Shown in pieces: positions 1-5,680 of a stretch of DNA of 7,973 bases (position 1 is the stretch's first letter; every line of letters begins with the position of its first letter). A model generated the notes under the pieces. It was not told the origin of the DNA. It worked only from the letters and a program-made list of their open reading frames with translations, and ran no database searches. A program made the translations under genes and the position numbers. Source of the stretch: Bacillota bacterium (GTDB taxonomy: Bacteria; Bacillota_A; Clostridia; Lachnospirales; Lachnospiraceae); contig JAEZSL010000404.1 of the NCBI GenBank assembly GCA_023443925.1, positions 1 through 7,973 on the forward strand, written 5' to 3'.

Positions 1-45
1 GGCTGCAATATACAATTTGACTTTGATCCGATGAACAGCTATTAA
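1..45 (+). CDS. priA: C-terminal end of primosomal helicase PriA (partial)
   Basis: Only the last 14 codons and a TAA stop are present, open from the first base in frame 1. The peptide ends in QFDFDPMNSY. A hydrophobic-Asp-hydrophobic-Asp-Pro tail is typical of the very C-terminus of PriA, the replication-restart helicase (E. coli PriA ends in a similar V-D-V-D-P stretch). PriA reloads the replisome at stalled forks. priA directly precedes or lies near def and fmt in many Firmicutes, which supports the call. The fragment is too short for certainty, so the name rests on tail motif plus gene order. Confidence 0.7.
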   Translation, partial: GCNIQFDFDPMNSY

Positions 46-80
46 CCCCGGAGCTTAGAAGAGTTATTCAAGGCAGAATA

Positions 81-109
81 TTGACAGATAAGAAAAAACA
101 GGATATCAT
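81..109 (+). promoter_or_regulatory. Sigma-A-type promoter upstream of the repeat array and def
   Basis: A perfect -35 box TTGACA (81-86) is followed, after exactly 17 nt, by TATCAT (104-109), one mismatch from TATAAT. Transcription would start near 116. The nearest gene downstream is def at 606, so the transcript would either carry a leader of about 490 nt containing the repeat array or be a separate small RNA. No convincing terminator is seen before def. Confidence 0.65.
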
Positions 110-130
110 AACATGTCCGGGGAGGCATTA

Positions 131-145
131 AACACTAGCTCCCAT
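131..145. repeat. Core repeat copy 1 (diverged)
   Basis: Reads AACACTAGCTCCCAT. The stretch 132-146 matches the equivalent part of copy 2 at 13 of 15 positions. It is followed by GGCATAAATC (146-155), which also occurs in module 2, and by a CATCTGC/GCAGATG stem (155-170). The second shared block makes chance similarity less likely. Confidence 0.5.
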
Positions 146-208
146 GGCATAAATCATCTGCTGGCAGATGGTTTACCGTCTCAAATCAGGGCATGAAATA
201 TATAATAT

Positions 209-225
209 TTCACACTAACGCCCAT
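209..225. repeat. Core repeat copy 2
   Basis: TTCACACTAACGCCCAT, identical over 17 bases to copy 3 at 302-318. Its first four bases form the right arm of an 8-bp inverted repeat (TGAAATAT 194-201, ATATTTCA 205-212). Its last bases can pair with TGGGC at 232-236 (GCCCA 220-224). Confidence 0.75.
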
Positions 226-243
226 GCTTTTTGGGCATAAATC

Positions 244-274
244 TTGAAGAATAGCATCTTTTGCTATTCTTCAA
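244..274. repeat. Perfect 13-bp hairpin in module 2
   Basis: TTGAAGAATAGCA (244-256) pairs without mismatch with 262-274 across the 5-nt loop TCTTT. It is the longest stem in the intergenic region. Neither strand has a T-run after the stem, so it does not look like an intrinsic terminator. It occupies the position that shorter, unrelated stems occupy in modules 1 and 3. Confidence 0.8.
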
Positions 275-301
275 ATGACTCGTATGCATCTCGCGAGGCA
301 A

Positions 302-318
302 TTCACACTAACGCCCAT
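302..318. repeat. Core repeat copy 3
   Basis: TTCACACTAACGCCCAT, an exact 17-base match to copy 2, 93 nt further on. It is preceded by the palindrome CTCGCGAG (290-297), itself flanked by TGC and GCA. It is followed after 3 nt by the TATCGCA/TGCGATA stem (322-343). Confidence 0.75.
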
Positions 319-591
319 ACATATCGCAAGTCTACCTGCGATACTGCTTAAATAGCAGGATTAAAAATGCAGCGCATTGTACAACCTGATTCTAGCTGTC
401 CCATGTTGACAGTTAAGTTTCTTTAAAAGCGATGTATTTGTGTAACATATAAGTTGAATATGCTTTTTACCTGTGCCGGAAAAAATACCTTACATTCAGC
501 TAATAAGTCAGCACGGGAATAATAATTTCAGTTTATATAAAAATAAAAGCAACCCAAGACAACAGAATGTAATTATTAATGAAAATAATGG

Positions 592-598
592 GAAGGGA
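592..598 (+). promoter_or_regulatory. Ribosome binding site that sets the def start
   Basis: GAAGGGA with core AGGG (594-597) lies 8 nt before the ATG at 606. The upstream in-frame ATG at 579 has no purine-rich site before it. The Shine-Dalgarno match therefore favours 606. Confidence 0.65.
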
Positions 599-605
599 TG
601 ATTAT

Positions 606-1085
606 ATGGCAATCAGAAATATCAGATTAATAGGAGACAATATTTTAACAAAACGGTCCAAAGAGATTAAGGAGATAACTCCGAAACTAAAAATGTTGAT
701 AGAGGATATGCTGGATACCATGCATCAGGCAGAAGGAGTAGGTTTGGCAGCTCCCCAAATCGGCATATTAAAACGTCTGGTGGTTATAGATGTATCACCG
801 GAAGGAGACAGTCCCATTATTTTGATCAATCCGGAAATACTTGCTACGGACGGGGAACAGACCGGGGAAGAAGGCTGTTTAAGTGTGCCGGGCAAATCGG
901 GCGTTGTAACAAGACCTAATTATGTTAAAGTAAAAGCTTTGAATGAAAATATGGAAGAGTACATCGTAGAAGGCAGTGAGCTGCTTGCCAGGGCACTTTG
1001 CCATGAGATTGATCATTTAAATGGTGTTTTATATGTTGATAAAGTAATCGGCGGATTACATTCAACCACAGAAGAGCAGGAATAA
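606..1085 (+). CDS. def: Peptide deformylase (type 1)
   Basis: Removes the formyl group from the N-terminal formyl-Met of new proteins at the ribosome, using a metal ion (usually Fe2+). It is 159 aa from the chosen start, within the family's usual range. All three deformylase motifs are present: GLAAPQ (46-51), EGCLS with metal ligand Cys91, and HEIDH (133-137) with ligands His133 and His137 and catalytic Glu134. I chose ATG 606 because [11 protein letters not shown] is the usual beginning for this family and a Shine-Dalgarno site precedes it. An in-frame ATG at 579 would add nine residues not expected for the family. def sits 111 nt before fmt, the gene for the opposing formylation step. No other family is plausible. 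Confidence 0.97.
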   Translation: MAIRNIRLIGDNILTKRSKEIKEITPKLKMLIEDMLDTMHQAEGVGLAAPQIGILKRLVVIDVSPEGDSPIILINPEILATDGEQTGEEGCLSVPGKSGVVTRPNYVKVKALNENMEEYIVEGSELLARALCHEIDHLNGVLYVDKVIGGLHSTTEEQE

Positions 1086-1129
1086 GAAATTAAAAATATC
1101 TTAAAGATTATAAAGTCTTTCTTAAAGTG

Positions 1130-1158
1130 TAGATTTTACCTTTTTATTCTTATATAAT
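1130..1158 (+). promoter_or_regulatory. Possible promoter before fmt
   Basis: A perfect -10 box TATAAT lies at 1153-1158. The hexamer 17 nt upstream is TAGATT (1130-1135), only a 3 of 6 match to TTGACA. It lies in the 111-nt def-fmt gap, 38 nt before the fmt start. The weak -35 box makes it a candidate only; fmt may also be read through from def. Confidence 0.35.
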
Positions 1159-1196
1159 TAATGTGCAAAAGCAGCAGTAAACAGGAGGCGATATAG

Positions 1197-2138
1197 ATGA
1201 ATATCGTATTTATGGGGACGCCGGATATAGCGGCAGTCATATTAGATAAATTGATCCGGTCCGAGCACCGGATACTTGCAGTGGTAACACAACCGGATAA
1301 ACCAAAAGGCAGAGGAAATCAGGTGCAGTGTACACCGGTAAAGGAACTTGCATTAAAGCACGACATACCGGTATTGCAGCCCAGAAGGGTAAAAGATGAA
1401 AGTTTTCTGCCGGTTCTAAGGGAATTGAATCCGGAGGCTATTGTTGTAGCAGCCTTTGGACAGATACTTTCACAAACAATACTGGAACTGCCGGTTTATG
1501 GCTGTATTAACGTTCATGCTTCCCTGCTTCCGAAGTACCGTGGCAGCGCACCAATTCAGTGGGCGGTTATAAACGGAGAATCCAAAACCGGAATTACCAT
1601 TATGCATATGGATGCCGGTATAGATACCGGAGATATGATTATGAAAGCAGAAGTTATGATTGACCGTAAGGAAACCGGAGGAAGCCTGCATGATAAGCTG
1701 GCAGAATGCGGCGGTGAATTGCTGTTAAAAGCTTTAAAAGCAATTGAAAACGGAACAGCTTCAAGAGAAAAGCAAAAAGATGAAGACTCAAATTATGTCA
1801 AAATTCTGGATAAAACAATGGGACTGATTGATTTTAACAGGACAGCGGCAGAAATTGAACGGCTTATCCGGGGACTCAATCCCTGGCCAAGTGCTTATAC
1901 GTATCTGGAGGGAAAAACCCTTAAGATTTGGGATGCCGATGTTATTGAGCAGGATAACGAAGGAACACCGGGTGAGGTTATTCAGGTCACCAGGGATTCC
2001 ATTATCATTAAAACCTCCTCGGGAAGTCTGGCGGTGAAAGAACTGCAGCTGGAAGGTAAAAAACGTATGACCGTGGATGCTTTTCTGCGGGGCTATTCCA
2101 TACTGCCGGGTATCATACTAAACAACCCGAAACAGTAG
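1197..2138 (+). CDS. fmt: Methionyl-tRNA formyltransferase
   Basis: Transfers a formyl group from 10-formyl-tetrahydrofolate to initiator Met-tRNA, making the fMet-tRNA used to start translation. It is 313 aa, close to the 315 aa of E. coli Fmt. The N-terminal Rossmann-type domain starts with MNIVFMGTPD. The catalytic triad is visible: Asn105 and His107 in INVHASLLP, and Asp143 in MDAGIDTGDM. The SLLPKYRGSAPIQW stretch (109-122) is characteristic. The C-terminal part (about 205-313, with GLNPWPSAYT) is the smaller beta-barrel domain that binds tRNA. The start is clear: AGGAGG at 1183-1188 is 8 nt before the ATG. It is paired functionally with def upstream. Confidence 0.98.
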   Translation: MNIVFMGTPDIAAVILDKLIRSEHRILAVVTQPDKPKGRGNQVQCTPVKELALKHDIPVLQPRRVKDESFLPVLRELNPEAIVVAAFGQILSQTILELPVYGCINVHASLLPKYRGSAPIQWAVINGESKTGITIMHMDAGIDTGDMIMKAEVMIDRKETGGSLHDKLAECGGELLLKALKAIENGTASREKQKDEDSNYVKILDKTMGLIDFNRTAAEIERLIRGLNPWPSAYTYLEGKTLKIWDADVIEQDNEGTPGEVIQVTRDSIIIKTSSGSLAVKELQLEGKKRMTVDAFLRGYSILPGIILNNPKQ

Positions 2139-2273
2139 TTATAAAGAAATGATTTCAGTTATTCTTATTAATAAATAATTTGATATCATTTTGAATAGAA
2201 AACCCTGCCTGGACGTAATTCTATAATAAGAAACAATCATAATTTACAGCCTGGCATAACAGGAGGAATAAAG

Positions 2274-2300
2274 TTGTTTTTTTGCAATATTAAAGGATAG
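2274..2300 (+). CDS. Possible 8-codon leader peptide
   Basis: A full AGGAGG (2261-2266) is followed 7 nt later by TTG and the short frame MFFCNIKG, ending in TAG. The Shine-Dalgarno site is as good as those of the real genes nearby, yet it belongs to none of them. The frame has a run of seven T (2277-2283) right after the start codon. It ends 56 nt before the zinc-peptidase start and is in a different frame. Function is unknown. A regulatory leader peptide is an inference; a chance AGGAGG in a spacer is the alternative. Confidence 0.25.
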   Translation: MFFCNIKG

Positions 2301-2327
2301 GTATTTCTAATTGACGTAACATGACTT

Positions 2328-2341
2328 GCACGTTTTCGTGC
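2328..2341 (+). promoter_or_regulatory. Hairpin beside the peptidase ribosome binding site
   Basis: GCACG (2328-2332) pairs with CGTGC (2337-2341) across a TTTT loop. The AGGAGG of the peptidase gene starts 5 nt later, at 2347, so the stem could affect ribosome access. With only 5 bp, chance is possible. Confidence 0.35.
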
Positions 2342-2356
2342 GGATAGGAGGACATT

Positions 2357-3052
2357 ATGTATTTTCCATATTTCGATCCAACATATTTCCTGGTTATAAT
2401 TGGCGCTTTGTTGTCTTTGGCCGCATCTGCCAGAGTAAAAACCACCTTTGCAAAGTACAGCAGGGTCAGAAGTTTATCTGGCATGACCGGAGCACAGGCT
2501 GCCGAGAAAATTCTTCATTCAGCCGGCATCCATGATGTAGCCGTACTTCATACAAGCGGAAACCTGACCGACCACTATGATCCTAGAAGTAAAACTTTAA
2601 AATTATCTGACACGGTATACGGCCAGAGCTCCGTAGCGGCAATTGGCGTAGCAGCCCATGAATGCGGCCATGCCATACAGCATAATGACGGATATATACC
2701 GCTGCGGTTAAGGTCTGCGATTGTACCTGTGGCGAATATTGGCGCAACCATCTCCTGGCCATTAATCTTAATCGGTTTGTTCCTGGGATATTCCCAGACC
2801 TTGATTAATATAGGAATTATTCTGTTTTCCTGTGCTGTGCTATTTCAAATTGTAACGCTTCCGGTGGAACTGAATGCATCTGCAAGAGCAGTCCGTATCC
2901 TGGACGAAACCGGTATTTTATACGGGGAAGAAGTTACCCATACAAAGAAAGTACTGGGTGCGGCGGCTCTGACTTATGTGGCGGCAGCAGCAGCCTCAAT
3001 CCTCCAGCTCTTAAGACTTGTGATTTTATTTGGAGGAAGGAATCGTGACTGA
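2357..3052 (+). CDS. yugP: YugP-like membrane zinc metallopeptidase
   Basis: A 231-aa membrane protein of the neutral zinc metallopeptidase family typified by B. subtilis YugP (Pfam Zn_peptidase_2, recognised from memory). It has an N-terminal hydrophobic segment (about 9-24) and then a soluble part. The zinc-binding HECGH motif at 101-105 carries two His ligands and the catalytic Glu. Further hydrophobic segments lie at about 123-144, 150-169 and 200-225. PVELNASARA (169-178) corresponds to the conserved PVEFxAS stretch after the third membrane segment, a likely further ligand region. AGGAGG (2347-2352) precedes the ATG. Its end overlaps the start of rsmB by 8 nt, so the two are probably translated together. 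Substrates of this family are not well known to me. The activity call is firm at family level only. Confidence 0.9.
   Translation: MYFPYFDPTYFLVIIGALLSLAASARVKTTFAKYSRVRSLSGMTGAQAAEKILHSAGIHDVAVLHTSGNLTDHYDPRSKTLKLSDTVYGQSSVAAIGVAAHECGHAIQHNDGYIPLRLRSAIVPVANIGATISWPLILIGLFLGYSQTLINIGIILFSCAVLFQIVTLPVELNASARAVRILDETGILYGEEVTHTKKVLGAAALTYVAAAAASILQLLRLVILFGGRNRD
3032..3040 (+). promoter_or_regulatory. Ribosome binding site that sets a GTG start for rsmB
   Basis: GGAGGAAGG (GGAGG at 3032-3036) lies inside the end of the peptidase gene, 8 nt before GTG 3045. This favours GTG over the in-frame TTG at 3030, which overlaps the site, and over ATG 3066, which has only a weak site. Confidence 0.7.
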
Positions 3053-4409
3053 TAAGAAAGAACAAATGAATGCCAGGGAAATTGCTTTGACAGTTCTTAT
3101 TGATATTACGGAAAACGGCAATTTCAGCCATATGGCAGTAAACCGTACCTTAAACCAGTATCAATATCTGGAAAAGCAGGACAGAGCCCTGGTCACCAGA
3201 ATTTGTGAAGGTACCCTGGAGCGGTTGATTACTCTGGATTATATATTGGACCGGTATTCAACTGTTAAAGTTAAGAAAATGAAACCTTTCATTCGGAATT
3301 TATTAAGAATGAGTGTATACCAGATTAAATACATGGCACAGATCCCTGAATCCGCAGCCTGTAATGAAGCGGTAAAACTGGCGAAAAAACGTGGATTCGG
3401 GAATCTGTCCGGATTTGTAAACGGCGTTTTAAGGAATATCATCAGAAATCCGGAAAAGATTGTATTTCCAGATGAAAAAAAAGAAGAAAAGCGTTATATA
3501 AGTGTGTTATATTCAGTACCGGAGTGGCTGGCAGAACAGTTAATCAGTCAGTATGGCTATAAAGCAGCCAAGCAGTTTTTTGAAGCGGCATTTCAGGATA
3601 ATAAAACCACAATTCGTTGTAATACAGATAAAATAACCCCTGAGGAGCTGAGCAGGTTACTGGAAGAGACTAAGGTTACTGTGGAACCGGGAGCTTATTT
3701 ACCCTATGCATTTAAGATCGGAGATTATAATTATCTAAGTGAGATGGAAAGTTTTCAGAAGGGCTATTTTCAGATACAAGATGAAAGTTCCATGCTGGTA
3801 GGAGCCGTTTCCGGTGTAAAAAACGGAGATATGGTCATTGATGTATGCGCTGCTCCCGGGGGAAAATCTCTTCATATGGCCGAACGATTAAAGGCCTCAG
3901 GTCAGGTGGAAGCCCGGGATTTATCTGAAACCAAAGTAGACTTAATACGTGAGAATATCAGCCGCTTAGGATACCGGAATATTGTGACAAGAGCAGCGGA
4001 TGCGCTGGTTTTAGATGGAGAGAGTATTGAAAAAGCAGATATTGTAATTGCAGATTTGCCCTGTTCAGGCCTGGGGGTAATCGGAAAAAAACCGGATATT
4101 AAATACAATATGACTGAAAAGAAGCAAAAGGATCTGGCAGAACTGCAGAGAGACATACTTGGTACCGTTCATCAATACGTTAAGAAAGACGGTACTTTAT
4201 TATACAGTACCTGTACTGTGAACAAGGAAGAAAATATCGAAAATGTCAGGTGGTTTACAGAACATTTTAATTTCAAACTGGAAAGTCTGGATCCCTTTCT
4301 GCCAGCATCCCTGATAAGTGAAACTACCAAGGAAGGGTATATTCAGCTGTTACCCGGTATTCATGATACAGACGGCTTTTTTATAGCCAGATTAAGAAGA
4401 ATCAGTTAG
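3045..4409 (+). CDS. rsmB: 16S rRNA (cytosine-C5)-methyltransferase RsmB
   Basis: Methylates 16S rRNA at the position equivalent to C967 in E. coli, using S-adenosylmethionine. It is 454 aa from the GTG start. The N-terminal NusB-like RNA-binding domain covers about 8-140. The catalytic domain follows: the FQIQDESSMLVG lead-in (242-253), the SAM-binding DVCAAPGGK (266-274), DLPCSG with Cys340 (337-342), and YSTCT with Cys390. Two cysteines, one to attack the base and one to release it, are the hallmark of RNA m5C methyltransferases. The NusB domain separates RsmB from other family members such as RsmF. The GTG start overlaps the upstream gene by 8 nt. rlmN starts 42 nt downstream. Confidence 0.96.
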   Translation: MTDKKEQMNAREIALTVLIDITENGNFSHMAVNRTLNQYQYLEKQDRALVTRICEGTLERLITLDYILDRYSTVKVKKMKPFIRNLLRMSVYQIKYMAQIPESAACNEAVKLAKKRGFGNLSGFVNGVLRNIIRNPEKIVFPDEKKEEKRYISVLYSVPEWLAEQLISQYGYKAAKQFFEAAFQDNKTTIRCNTDKITPEELSRLLEETKVTVEPGAYLPYAFKIGDYNYLSEMESFQKGYFQIQDESSMLVGAVSGVKNGDMVIDVCAAPGGKSLHMAERLKASGQVEARDLSETKVDLIRENISRLGYRNIVTRAADALVLDGESIEKADIVIADLPCSGLGVIGKKPDIKYNMTEKKQKDLAELQRDILGTVHQYVKKDGTLLYSTCTVNKEENIENVRWFTEHFNFKLESLDPFLPASLISETTKEGYIQLLPGIHDTDGFFIARLRRIS

Positions 4410-4451
4410 TAAACAACTGTTTTATCAGATTAACATAGAATAGGAAGTAAT

Positions 4452-5495
4452 ATGTCAAAGATTGATATTAAATCATTAAACCTGGAAGAGTTAAAGGAAC
4501 TAATGGTAAACCTGGGTGATAAACCTTTTCGGGCAAAGCAAATTTATGAATGGCTTCATGTAAAACTGACTTACGATTTTGAGGATATGACAAATCTGTC
4601 CAGGCAGTTAAGAGAGCAATTGGCGGAGAAATGTGAGATTACCGGTCTGGCCGTTGTAGACAGACTAGTTTCAGAAGAGGGTGAAACCACTAAGTATTTA
4701 TTCCGGCTGGAGGATGGACGGGTACTGGAAAGTGTATTAATGAAGTATCACCATGGGAATTCCGTATGCATTTCTTCCCAGGTCGGTTGTAAAATGGGCT
4801 GTAAATTCTGTGCTTCTACCATTGGCGGGTTTGAGAGGAATTTAAGTGTATCTGAAATGCTTGACCAGATCTACCGGATTCAAAAAATAACCGGAGAGAG
4901 GGTATCCAATGTGGTAGTAATGGGTACGGGAGAACCACTTGATAATTATGATAATCTGGTTAAATTTATATACATGTTAACGGATGAAAACGGATTGAAT
5001 ATCAGTCAGAGGAACATAACGGTATCTACCTGCGGATTGGTTGATAAAATCAAAGCACTGGCTGAAGAAAACCTTCAGATTACCTTAGCCCTATCTCTTC
5101 ATGCTCCCAACGATACGGTCAGAAAGACACTTATGCCCATTGCGGAACGATATGATATAGATACAGCAATTGATGCATGTGTGTATTATTATGAAAAGAC
5201 CGGACGCAGAATAACCTTTGAGTACAGTCTGGTAGAAGGCGTCAATGATTTTCCGGAACATGCAAGAGAACTTGCCGGACGGATAAAGGGGCTGAACTGT
5301 CATATTAACCTGATTCCGGTAAACCCCATCAAAGAGCGGAATTACAGGCAAACGGAAGCGAAAAATATACAAAATTTTAAAAATATACTTGAAAATTATA
5401 GAATTAATGTTACTATTAGAAGAGAAATGGGTACAGATATTGATGCTGCCTGCGGTCAGCTTAGAAAGAGTTATATGGATAAAGCGGCCGAATAA
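4452..5495 (+). CDS. rlmN: Dual-specificity rRNA/tRNA adenine-C2 methyltransferase RlmN
   Basis: A radical-SAM enzyme that adds a methyl group to C2 of adenosine in 23S rRNA (A2503 in E. coli) and at position 37 of some tRNAs. It is 347 aa. The iron-sulfur cluster cysteines are Cys113, Cys117 and Cys120 (CKMGCKFC). Cys106 matches E. coli Cys118, seven residues before the cluster motif, and Glu93 matches Glu105. Cys334 in DIDAACGQLR is the methyl-carrying cysteine. MGTGEP (157-162) is the SAM-binding GEP-type motif. The chloramphenicol-florfenicol resistance enzyme Cfr is related, but full agreement with RlmN features and the operon context favour the housekeeping enzyme. AGGAAG (4442-4447) is only 4 nt before the ATG, a slightly short spacing. 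Confidence 0.96.
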   Translation: MSKIDIKSLNLEELKELMVNLGDKPFRAKQIYEWLHVKLTYDFEDMTNLSRQLREQLAEKCEITGLAVVDRLVSEEGETTKYLFRLEDGRVLESVLMKYHHGNSVCISSQVGCKMGCKFCASTIGGFERNLSVSEMLDQIYRIQKITGERVSNVVVMGTGEPLDNYDNLVKFIYMLTDENGLNISQRNITVSTCGLVDKIKALAEENLQITLALSLHAPNDTVRKTLMPIAERYDIDTAIDACVYYYEKTGRRITFEYSLVEGVNDFPEHARELAGRIKGLNCHINLIPVNPIKERNYRQTEAKNIQNFKNILENYRINVTIRREMGTDIDAACGQLRKSYMDKAAE

Positions 5496-5680
5496 AATGC
5501 GCGGCAGTTGTCGGACATACCCGTATTAAGATTTAAAAAAGCACGTTTAGGCGGAATTTCGATATATTCGGCATCCAATATTTGCGTTTGCTTATGTTGT
5601 GTGTTTAATCGCATACATTCGCAGTTCGTCAGAACCGCAGTGACAGAAGTGTCACATATTTCTTTATAGGAGGTGTAAGC
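5496..5680. other. Non-coding gap between rlmN and stp
   Basis: 185 nt without a credible ORF. A weak promoter candidate is TTGCGT (5582-5587), 16 nt, TTTAAT (5604-5609). A perfect hairpin at 5640-5655 lies just before the stp ribosome binding site. The gap suggests stp-prkC may be a separate transcription unit, though no terminator for rlmN is clear. Confidence 0.5.
5640..5655 (+). promoter_or_regulatory. GTGACA/TGTCAC inverted repeat before stp
   Basis: A perfect 6-bp inverted repeat, GTGACA (5640-5645) and TGTCAC (5650-5655), with loop GAAG. ATATTTCTTT follows, then the AGGAGGTG ribosome binding site (5668-5675). It could be a weak terminator or attenuator because of the T-rich tail, a protein-binding operator, or chance. 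I see nothing that decides between these. Confidence 0.4.

Larger units (their letters stand above)
131..358. repeat. Array of three core-repeat plus hairpin modules
   Basis: Three modules follow one another. Each has a short conserved core ending in CCCAT and then a perfect stem-loop of unrelated sequence. Module 1 is core 131-145 with hairpin 155-170. Module 2 is core 209-225 with hairpin 244-274. Module 3 is core 302-318 with hairpin 322-343, followed by a small 5-bp hairpin at 344-358. Modules 1 and 2 also share GGCATAAATC just before the hairpin (146-155 and 234-243). Modules 2 and 3 have another palindrome just before the core (194-212 and about 285-300). Core spacing is 80 and 93 nt. 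Conserved cores next to changing stems suggest a structured or mobile repeat family. Its functional strand is unknown. Confidence 0.65.
46..605. other. Long non-coding region between priA and def
   Basis: These 560 bases hold no convincing gene on either strand. Visible contents, in order: a near-consensus promoter (81-109), three copies of a short core repeat each followed by a distinct hairpin (131-343), further small stem-loops at 344-358 and 394-414, and then an AT-rich stretch without clear structure (about 415-590) that leads into the def ribosome binding site. The only + strand short ORF I noticed (ATG at 113, 27 codons) has no Shine-Dalgarno site. Short minus-strand ORFs that start inside the repeat cores also lack one. 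Confidence 0.75.
2139..2356. other. Non-coding gap between fmt and the zinc peptidase
   Basis: This AT-rich 218-nt spacer breaks an otherwise tight cluster. It contains a TATAAT (2222-2227) without a recognisable -35 box at the right distance. It also holds a strong orphan Shine-Dalgarno site with a tiny ORF (2261-2300) and a hairpin (2328-2341) just before the peptidase ribosome binding site. No intrinsic terminator with a clear GC stem and T-run was found after fmt. Confidence 0.6.

Noticed and set aside
113..196. 27-codon ORF on the + strand (ATG 113)
   Set aside because: It has no ribosome binding site, spans repeat module 1 and its hairpin, and starts at or before the predicted transcription start.
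131..318. CRISPR array
   Set aside because: Only two exact 17-base copies plus one diverged copy, spaced 80 and 93 nt apart. The intervening sequence contains structured palindromes, not uniform spacers of 30-40 nt, and no cas genes are nearby.
128..318. Family of tiny minus-strand ORFs beginning MGVSV (271-318, 181-225) and MGASV (128-145)
   Set aside because: They start within the repeat core, so the shared beginning only reflects the shared DNA. None has a Shine-Dalgarno site, and they encode 5 to 15 residues that otherwise differ.
131..343. Integron attC sites
   Set aside because: The core CACTAAC / GTTAGTG does not fit the RYYYAAC / GTTRRRY consensus, and there is no cassette gene or integrase.
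446..468. Intrinsic terminator (CATAT/ATATG stem followed by CTTTTT)
   Set aside because: The stem is 5 bp of almost only A-T pairs with a 7-nt loop, which is too weak to terminate transcription convincingly.
110..605. T-box or other known riboswitch in the def leader
   Set aside because: No T-box motif (AGGGTGGNACCGCG type) or other riboswitch consensus that I can recognise is present.
4452..5495. Cfr-type antibiotic resistance methyltransferase
   Set aside because: Cfr is a close relative of RlmN, but this gene sits in the conserved housekeeping operon order and matches RlmN residue spacing throughout. No mobile element is nearby.
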